Virus record (IMG/VR): IMGVR_UViG_3300027976_000197
Location: 1-25,444 of that record
Direction: 5' to 3' (one strand)
From: a virus
Length of the DNA stretch: 25,444 nucleotides
Positions 20,760-25,444 of the stretch are shown in pieces. The position numbers were made by a program, and so were the translations under genes. The notes beneath the pieces were generated by a model. That model had not been told where the DNA came from. It made no database searches and was given only the letters and a program-made list of their open reading frames with translations. Position 1 is the stretch's first letter. Each line of letters starts with the position of its first letter.

Positions 20760-22100
20760 ATGTCGTATCTAGCCGAAGAAATTCAAAATAAGTGGAAGCC
20801 GCTTCTAGAAGCAGAAGGCCTTTCGCCAATTAAAGACGCGCACAGACGTGCCGTTACTGCACAGCTTTTAGAAAATACTGAAAAATCTCTTAATGAGGGC
20901 CGTCACGAATTTCTATCAGAAGCTGCGCCAACAAACGCAACAGGTTCAGCAGTCGATAACTTTGACCCAGTACTTATTTCACTGGTTCGCCGTTCGATGC
21001 CTAACCTGATCGCTTATGATATCTGTGGTGTTCAGCCAATGACTGGTCCAACCGGTCTTATCTTTGCTCTCAGAGCACGCTACGACGGTCAAGCCGGTGC
21101 TGAAACATTCTACAACGAAGTTGATACTGCACATGCAGGTCGTGGTGGTGCTAATGCATCTCCTACCGATGCTGGTTACGCAACAGCAAACGTTGTTGGT
21201 GGTCAAGCTACAAACGTAGGTACCGTTCCTGGTTCTGCTAACAACGTTGGTGCTAATACATACAACTTCGGTGGTGGTGTTCAGACCGCTCTTGCTGAAG
21301 GTCTTGGATCTAACACAACTGCTATCTTCCCAGAAATGGCGATCAGCATTGAGAAGGTTACAGTTTCTGCAAAGTCAAAAGCTCTAAAAGCTGATTACTC
21401 GCTTGAACTAGCACAAGACATGAAAGCAATTCACGGTCTTGACGCTGAAACCGAACTATCGAATATCCTTTCGGCAGAAGTTCTTTCAGAAATCAACCGT
21501 GAAGTGGTTAGAACTATTCTAACAACTGCTGAACGTGGTGCTACTGAAGGTACAACCAATGCTGGTGTATTCGACCTTGATACAGACGCAAACGGCCGTT
21601 GGTCAGTTGAAAAATTCAAGGGTCTTCTTTTCCAGATTGAAAGAGAAGCTAATGCGGTAGCTAAGGGTACCAGACGTGGTAAGGGTAATATCATCATCTG
21701 TTCTTCAGATGTTGCTTCTGCTCTAACAATGGCTGGTGTTCTGGATTATACTCCAGCTCTTGCTAATTCACTTGAAGTTGATGATACTGGTAATACTTTT
21801 GCTGGTGTTCTTAATGGTAGAATGAAAGTTTACATCGATCCATACACAACAGGCAACTATCTAGTTGTTGGTTATAAAGGTGCTTCACCTATGGATGCTG
21901 GTTTATTCTACTGCCCATATGTTCCCCTTCAGATGGTTCGTGCGGTTGATCCTAACACATTCCAACCAAAAATCGGGTTTAAAACTCGTTATGGTATGGT
22001 AGCAAATCCTTTTGCTGAAGGTCTTAATGAAGGTCTTGGTAGATTAGAACAGGATAGCAATAAATATTATCGTAGACTTATTGTTACGAATTTGATGTGA
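20760..22100 (+). CDS. gp23: Major capsid protein gp23
   Basis: This is a 446-residue HK97-fold major capsid protein of the T4 family (T4: 521). The N-terminal propeptide ('EEIQNKWKPLLEAEG', 'RRAVTAQLLENTEKSL') ends in 'FLSE|AAPTNAT', which fits gp21 cleavage after residue 54. Family landmarks follow: 'DPVLISLVRRSMPNLIAYDICGVQPMTGPTGLIFALR', 'KADYSLELAQDMKAIHGLDAE' and 'NPFAEGLNEGLGRLEQDSNKYYRR'. The codon use is richer in G+C-ending codons than the neighbours, as expected for the most abundant virion protein. It has its own promoter element, a strong ribosome binding site and a strong terminator downstream. No gp24-like vertex gene follows. Confidence 0.96.
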   Translation: MSYLAEEIQNKWKPLLEAEGLSPIKDAHRRAVTAQLLENTEKSLNEGRHEFLSEAAPTNATGSAVDNFDPVLISLVRRSMPNLIAYDICGVQPMTGPTGLIFALRARYDGQAGAETFYNEVDTAHAGRGGANASPTDAGYATANVVGGQATNVGTVPGSANNVGANTYNFGGGVQTALAEGLGSNTTAIFPEMAISIEKVTVSAKSKALKADYSLELAQDMKAIHGLDAETELSNILSAEVLSEINREVVRTILTTAERGATEGTTNAGVFDLDTDANGRWSVEKFKGLLFQIEREANAVAKGTRRGKGNIIICSSDVASALTMAGVLDYTPALANSLEVDDTGNTFAGVLNGRMKVYIDPYTTGNYLVVGYKGASPMDAGLFYCPYVPLQMVRAVDPNTFQPKIGFKTRYGMVANPFAEGLNEGLGRLEQDSNKYYRRLIVTNLM

Positions 22101-22156
22101 TTGGTTATAATTAACTTGGTGTAATATCAATAATAACAAAAATAAAAAATAAACTA

Positions 22157-22181
22157 GAGGGACTTCGGTCCCTCTTTTTTT
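22157..22181 (+). terminator. Strong rho-independent terminator after gp23
   Basis: GAGGGAC (22157-22163), TTCG loop (22164-22167) and GTCCCTC (22168-22174) are followed by seven Ts. It is a perfect 7-base stem with a stable UUCG tetraloop. It separates the capsid gene from the next unit, which has its own promoter element. Confidence 0.95.
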
Positions 22182-22195
22182 GTAAGAAGCCAGAT

Positions 22196-22205
22196 TTAAT
22201 AAATA
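22196..22205 (+). promoter_or_regulatory. Late-promoter variant TTAATAAATA upstream of the gene at 22234
   Basis: The decamer, followed by a second AATAAATA-like copy and AATATAAA, lies between the gp23 terminator and the unknown gene. AAGG at 22221-22224 is the ribosome binding site. Confidence 0.6.
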
Positions 22206-22233
22206 ATAAATAAATATAAAAAGGCGAGTGTTC

Positions 22234-24423
22234 ATGGATTTACAATTACTTATAGAAAACTACTTACTACTTGAAAACGCGAAAAGAATAGATTTTCTAA
22301 ACGATCACTTTAAAGATGGATTTGATACTAGTCACGATACGCTTGCTAAACATACAGAGACAAAGGATATCATTAATCACTTTGCAAAGAAAGCTGATCC
22401 TACTTCTAATAAATCGCATAGTCAATGGGTTCTAAATCAGTATAAGCAAGGAAACATCCGTCAAGAAGATGCTGGCAGTATCAAGAAAACATTAAAAGAT
22501 TTTGATAAATCTAAAGATCATCTCGAAAAGAAAGATATCAATCAATATAAACATGTTGCTGATTTAAGAGATGCTGTTGTTTCTAAAGTACAAATTGCTA
22601 ACGACAAAGAAAAAGAGAAGAAGAAACTTGCTGATAATAAAGGCGAAGATCTTCACCAATTATATGACAAAGATGGAGTAACTGGTTTTAAAATACCGAA
22701 TAGAGAATCATCTATTCGTAATTATGGTGCTAATGGTACTAAATCCAAAACAAATTGGTGTACAGCAGCAAATTCAACAAACAATATGTTTAACCACTAT
22801 AAGGGTGGTAAGTACACTATGCATTTTCCTAATGGACATGTTCTCCAATTTCACCATCAATCAAGACAGATTATGGATGAAAAAGATGTACCTGTAGATT
22901 CAAACGATCCCAGATATCATGACAACCTGAATCATGTTAATGATTTCTTAAATCACACGCATGAATTAGAGAAACACCCAGATACAAATCTTAAAGACAA
23001 GTATAAAAGATATAGCCCTGAAGAATCCAATGAACATATGAACAGACTTGTTAAAGGCGAGTCTAACTATCAACATGAGAATGCTTTAGACAATATAATT
23101 TCTAATAATAAATTGTCTAAAGAACATGTCGCGGCGCTGACAGATCATAATGGTAATTATAATCTGGAAAAGCATTATAACAAATATCTTAAAAAGAATC
23201 CTCATGTTAATGCAAACGGCATACCCGAGGATGATTGGAAACACTTAGCTGCAAATGAGCACAGAAGTTCTGATATGCTCCATCATGAACTAGACAATCT
23301 TGATAAATATCATCCAAATGCATCTTCGAATAATCGCATTAATGACTATGCTACAACAATTCAAAGCGCCCATAATAGAAATGATGATCATCTAACAAAA
23401 ATATTAAATAACCCCAAATTTACGGATTCTTTGACAGGGGCGGTGTTTGATACTAATGCAAAAAATGTATCTCATACAAATCAAGAAAAATACGCATCGA
23501 TGTCACCAGAAAATACTAAAAGAGTTTTAAACAATCAAAAAGACATAAGTCCAAAATTATTAGACGTTGGGTCGAAGGAATATCCAGAAGAATTTTCTAA
23601 ACATATGATGAAGCCCGAATCTGCCGACAATTTACATCAACATCACTTTGAAAATATATTAAAATCGGGTGATGAGTTGTTAAATAGAAATCCTAATGAT
23701 CATGACACACATCACACTATATCAAATATTACTAATCATATATTACACACTAAAAACCCAGAGGCCGATGGATATAAAGCATCAGCAGTGAATTTATTTC
23801 ATAATATGCTTTCACATGATAAAAATAAAGAGAAGCTGTACTCCAATCACGCTTCTAATTCGGTTCTCACGTCAAATAAACTTAGTAAAGATGACGTAAA
23901 TTCTTTATGGGATGCTACTAAAGATAACAATCCAGCGAGGTCGGAACTAGCTAAAAACGATAAAATTGATGGAGATAAATTACACGATCATATCGATGGT
24001 GGTAATGCCAGGGCTGATATCATAGATAATAAAAACATTAAGGGCGAACATTTAGAAAAGTTAATTAAAGACGCATACAACCCTGAAAGAATACTAGACC
24101 ATAAGAAATTTGATCATGAAAATATGAATAGATCATTCTCTGACGCTAAAGACCATGGCCTCGTCGGTTCTATGTTGCATCATCCAAAGGTTACACAAAC
24201 TATGCAAATGAAAGCATTGACAACTCCACATCAACATGCTCACTTAAGTTCATCACCATTCACATCGCCATCAATTTTACATAAATTGGCGGACTCTCCA
24301 GTTACATTTATTAGAAAGAATGTCGCACAACATAAAAATACAGACAATGATACGTACAAAAAACTTCTAAATGACAAAGATAGTGAAGTAAGCGAAATTG
24401 CAAACAAGAAGGTAAAACACTAA
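22234..24423 (+). CDS. Large His/Asn/Lys-rich protein with WCTA-type domain and degenerate repeats
   Basis: This protein is 729 residues from ATG 22234. The GTG at 22228 is only 3 bases after the AAGG site, so the ATG is preferred. The N-terminus is short and hydrophobic-helical ('LQLLIENYLLLENAK'), then charged. Residues about 140-225 contain 'TNWCTAANSTNNMFNHY', 'GGKYTMHFPNGH' and 'RQIMDEKDVPV'; I recall this pattern (WCTA...N.F..Y...G.LY...D..D.P) from uncharacterised phage proteins. The remaining about 500 residues are loosely repetitive helical units, and the end ('LHKLADSPVTFIRKNVAQH', 'LLNDKDSEVSEIANKK') resembles leucine-rich-variant/HEAT-like repeats. It is soluble, with no signal peptide. 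A packaged internal protein or host-directed effector is possible, but function is unknown. Its own promoter element lies upstream, and it shares TAATG with the next gene. Confidence 0.8.
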   Translation: MDLQLLIENYLLLENAKRIDFLNDHFKDGFDTSHDTLAKHTETKDIINHFAKKADPTSNKSHSQWVLNQYKQGNIRQEDAGSIKKTLKDFDKSKDHLEKKDINQYKHVADLRDAVVSKVQIANDKEKEKKKLADNKGEDLHQLYDKDGVTGFKIPNRESSIRNYGANGTKSKTNWCTAANSTNNMFNHYKGGKYTMHFPNGHVLQFHHQSRQIMDEKDVPVDSNDPRYHDNLNHVNDFLNHTHELEKHPDTNLKDKYKRYSPEESNEHMNRLVKGESNYQHENALDNIISNNKLSKEHVAALTDHNGNYNLEKHYNKYLKKNPHVNANGIPEDDWKHLAANEHRSSDMLHHELDNLDKYHPNASSNNRINDYATTIQSAHNRNDDHLTKILNNPKFTDSLTGAVFDTNAKNVSHTNQEKYASMSPENTKRVLNNQKDISPKLLDVGSKEYPEEFSKHMMKPESADNLHQHHFENILKSGDELLNRNPNDHDTHHTISNITNHILHTKNPEADGYKASAVNLFHNMLSHDKNKEKLYSNHASNSVLTSNKLSKDDVNSLWDATKDNNPARSELAKNDKIDGDKLHDHIDGGNARADIIDNKNIKGEHLEKLIKDAYNPERILDHKKFDHENMNRSFSDAKDHGLVGSMLHHPKVTQTMQMKALTTPHQHAHLSSSPFTSPSILHKLADSPVTFIRKNVAQHKNTDNDTYKKLLNDKDSEVSEIANKKVKH

Positions 24424-25304
24424 TGGATATAGAAATTCACGGCAGAAAAACAGACAAGCACCCGGGTTTTACTCATGAATTTTATGATAAGAGTACTGGT
24501 GAACCAATCCTTCATGCTAAAAAGAGTGACTATGGAGACAATATATATTCGTCAGAACCACATAAAGATTTTTTAGCAGCGCATAAACACGTATTATTAC
24601 CACATCTTATCGGAGACATGTCTAGACATAATCTCAAGCCCGATCATATACGCAATAAAGCATATCAAGCACTCAATAGGGCTTATAAGGAACATTATAG
24701 CGCTGATGAACCAAAAACATCATATACACATGAAGGAGTTCATCATTTTAAAAATAGTAATGGTGATAAATTAAAATATGAAAAATATGCGCTTCATGAC
24801 AAAGACAAAAAACACATATTAGACTTCTACACTGAAAAAGCACCAGGGCTTTTAGGATCCGGTACACCGATTAAACATATAGTAAAAAATGATGACTATG
24901 AGGGAATTCATCACTACGATACTGCTAAAGTGAAACATTCACGACTTAATGTAGATAATATGAAAAATATAGGCGATTATATCCACGAGCTTAAAAATAA
25001 ACCAGAACCAAGATTTGTTGGAGCCAATTCGGCATCAGCTCAACACAAAACATTCAAAACAAGTCTACCCCAGAAAGAAGCTATTGATGCATTCACATCA
25101 CATTTACTGGATAAAAATTCAGATTTAGATTTACATTCTAAGAGCGAACATGGAAGTGTATTGAAAACAAATGCTGAAAAGGCTGGTCAATATGGGACGA
25201 GAAACACACACATGATTCACTATATGGATGGACATATTCATCATACAGTATCAAATGATAGTAACTCTATATCTAATTCTACTATCATAGAATCGGCGCA
25301 ATAA
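24423..25304 (+). CDS. His/Lys/Asn-rich protein of unknown function
   Basis: This 293-residue protein starts within the stop of the upstream gene (TAATG), so the two are very likely co-translated partners. Composition is similar: many His, Lys, Asn and Asp ('KHIVKNDDYEGIHHYDTAKVKHSRLN'). 'HIRNKAYQALNRAYKEHY' may be a helix, and 'YMDGHIHHTVSND' lies near the C-terminus. No known family, catalytic motif, signal peptide or membrane segment is visible. A late gene with this position and composition could encode an internal or minor virion protein; this is only inference. A hairpin terminator follows the stop. Confidence 0.75.
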   Translation: MDIEIHGRKTDKHPGFTHEFYDKSTGEPILHAKKSDYGDNIYSSEPHKDFLAAHKHVLLPHLIGDMSRHNLKPDHIRNKAYQALNRAYKEHYSADEPKTSYTHEGVHHFKNSNGDKLKYEKYALHDKDKKHILDFYTEKAPGLLGSGTPIKHIVKNDDYEGIHHYDTAKVKHSRLNVDNMKNIGDYIHELKNKPEPRFVGANSASAQHKTFKTSLPQKEAIDAFTSHLLDKNSDLDLHSKSEHGSVLKTNAEKAGQYGTRNTHMIHYMDGHIHHTVSNDSNSISNSTIIESAQ

Positions 25305-25307
25305 AAA

Positions 25308-25324
25308 GGGGGGCATTGCCCCCC
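25308..25324. terminator. GC hairpin between convergent genes, probably bidirectional
   Basis: GGGGGGC-ATT-GCCCCCC forms a 7-base G/C stem. On the minus strand it is followed by TTTTT, and on the plus strand, after four more Cs, by TAATTTT. It lies just after the + strand stop (25302-25304) and 25 bases past the minus-strand stop, so it can serve both. Confidence 0.75.
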
Positions 25325-25348
25325 CCCCTAATTTTAGATTTGGTTTAC

Positions 25349-25444
25349 TTAAGCCCGTTTGGTGTATGGTTTGAAAACGTGTTCGCCAACAATGTTCTTT
25401 GGGCTGATGCGCTTCTGAACACCGCTACGAGAGTTTTCAACGAT
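25349..25444 (-). CDS. C-terminal end of a convergent minus-strand gene (truncated by window)
   Basis: On the minus strand the frame entering at 25444 is open for 31 codons to TAA (25349-25351). The peptide ends 'GEHVFKPYTKRA' and is basic. The codons are noticeably richer in G+C than the + strand genes nearby. The convergent layout with the hairpin at 25308-25324 supports it being a real gene end. The fragment is too short to assign a product. Confidence 0.6.
   Translation of the reverse strand: MVENSRSGVQKRISPKNIVGEHVFKPYTKRA

Noticed and set aside
1-25444. tRNA genes or an integrase/attachment site
   Set aside because: Reading through the few intergenic gaps, I saw no cloverleaf-like sequence, no integrase and no direct-repeat attachment site; the window is a lytic-type structural cluster.

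Overview
The window is about 25.4 kb of an AT-rich, tightly packed virion-morphogenesis cluster from a tailed phage with a contractile tail of the T4 type. Almost every gene is on the + strand, and the order of recognisable T4 homologues is 13-14-15-16-17-18-19-20-67-(68)-21-22-23. The low GC, the Asn/Thr/Ser-rich fibres, the collagen-like fibre with an S74 chaperone, the 2OG-Fe(II) oxygenase beside the fibre genes and the small coiled-coil gene upstream all resemble marine T4-like myoviruses of cyanobacteria or Pelagibacter-type hosts. That assignment is inference; nothing in the window fixes the host.

Layout. Positions 1-4674 hold the 3' end of a large structural gene, a small coiled-coil protein and two fibre genes. 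The first fibre has 17-residue repeats; the second has N-terminal modules, a Gly-X-Y stretch and a C-terminal self-cleaving S74 chaperone. Positions 4848-5417 encode a 2OG-Fe(II) oxygenase. Positions 5456-8206 encode neck proteins gp13 and gp14, tail terminator gp15 and small terminase gp16. Positions 8196-12853 encode the large terminase gp17 in four pieces. Positions 12919-17432 encode sheath gp18, tube gp19 and portal gp20. Positions 17479-22100 form the head block: core gp67, a core-like protein, a small beta-rich protein, protease gp21, scaffold gp22 and major capsid gp23. After a strong terminator come two large His/Asn/Lys-rich proteins of unknown function (22234-25304), then the tail end of a convergent minus-strand gene.

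The most unusual feature is the large terminase. Its coding sequence is broken at three points by three different split inteins, so four separate polypeptides must undergo three protein trans-splicing reactions to give one ATPase/nuclease of about 543 residues. Intein 1 sits inside Walker A (GK|T), intein 2 directly after Walker B (YIDE|C), and intein 3 at the ATPase-nuclease junction (EFE|C). All three are split very early, before block B, giving N-inteins of about 35-42 residues and C-inteins of about 94-124 residues. Intein 1 contains a separate homing-endonuclease gene. Intein 2 carries a GIY-YIG endonuclease fused in frame to its N-half. Intein 3 has no endonuclease, only a 34-base gap with a promoter-like element. 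Late-promoter-like octamers or decamers lie in all three breaks.

Regulation appears to be T4-like late transcription. TATAAATA lies just upstream of genes 13, 18, 19 and 67. A second decamer, TTAATAAATA, lies upstream of genes 22, 23 and the gene at 22234. Many genes overlap by 1-11 bases, which suggests translational coupling. The portal gene appears to begin at a non-AUG codon.
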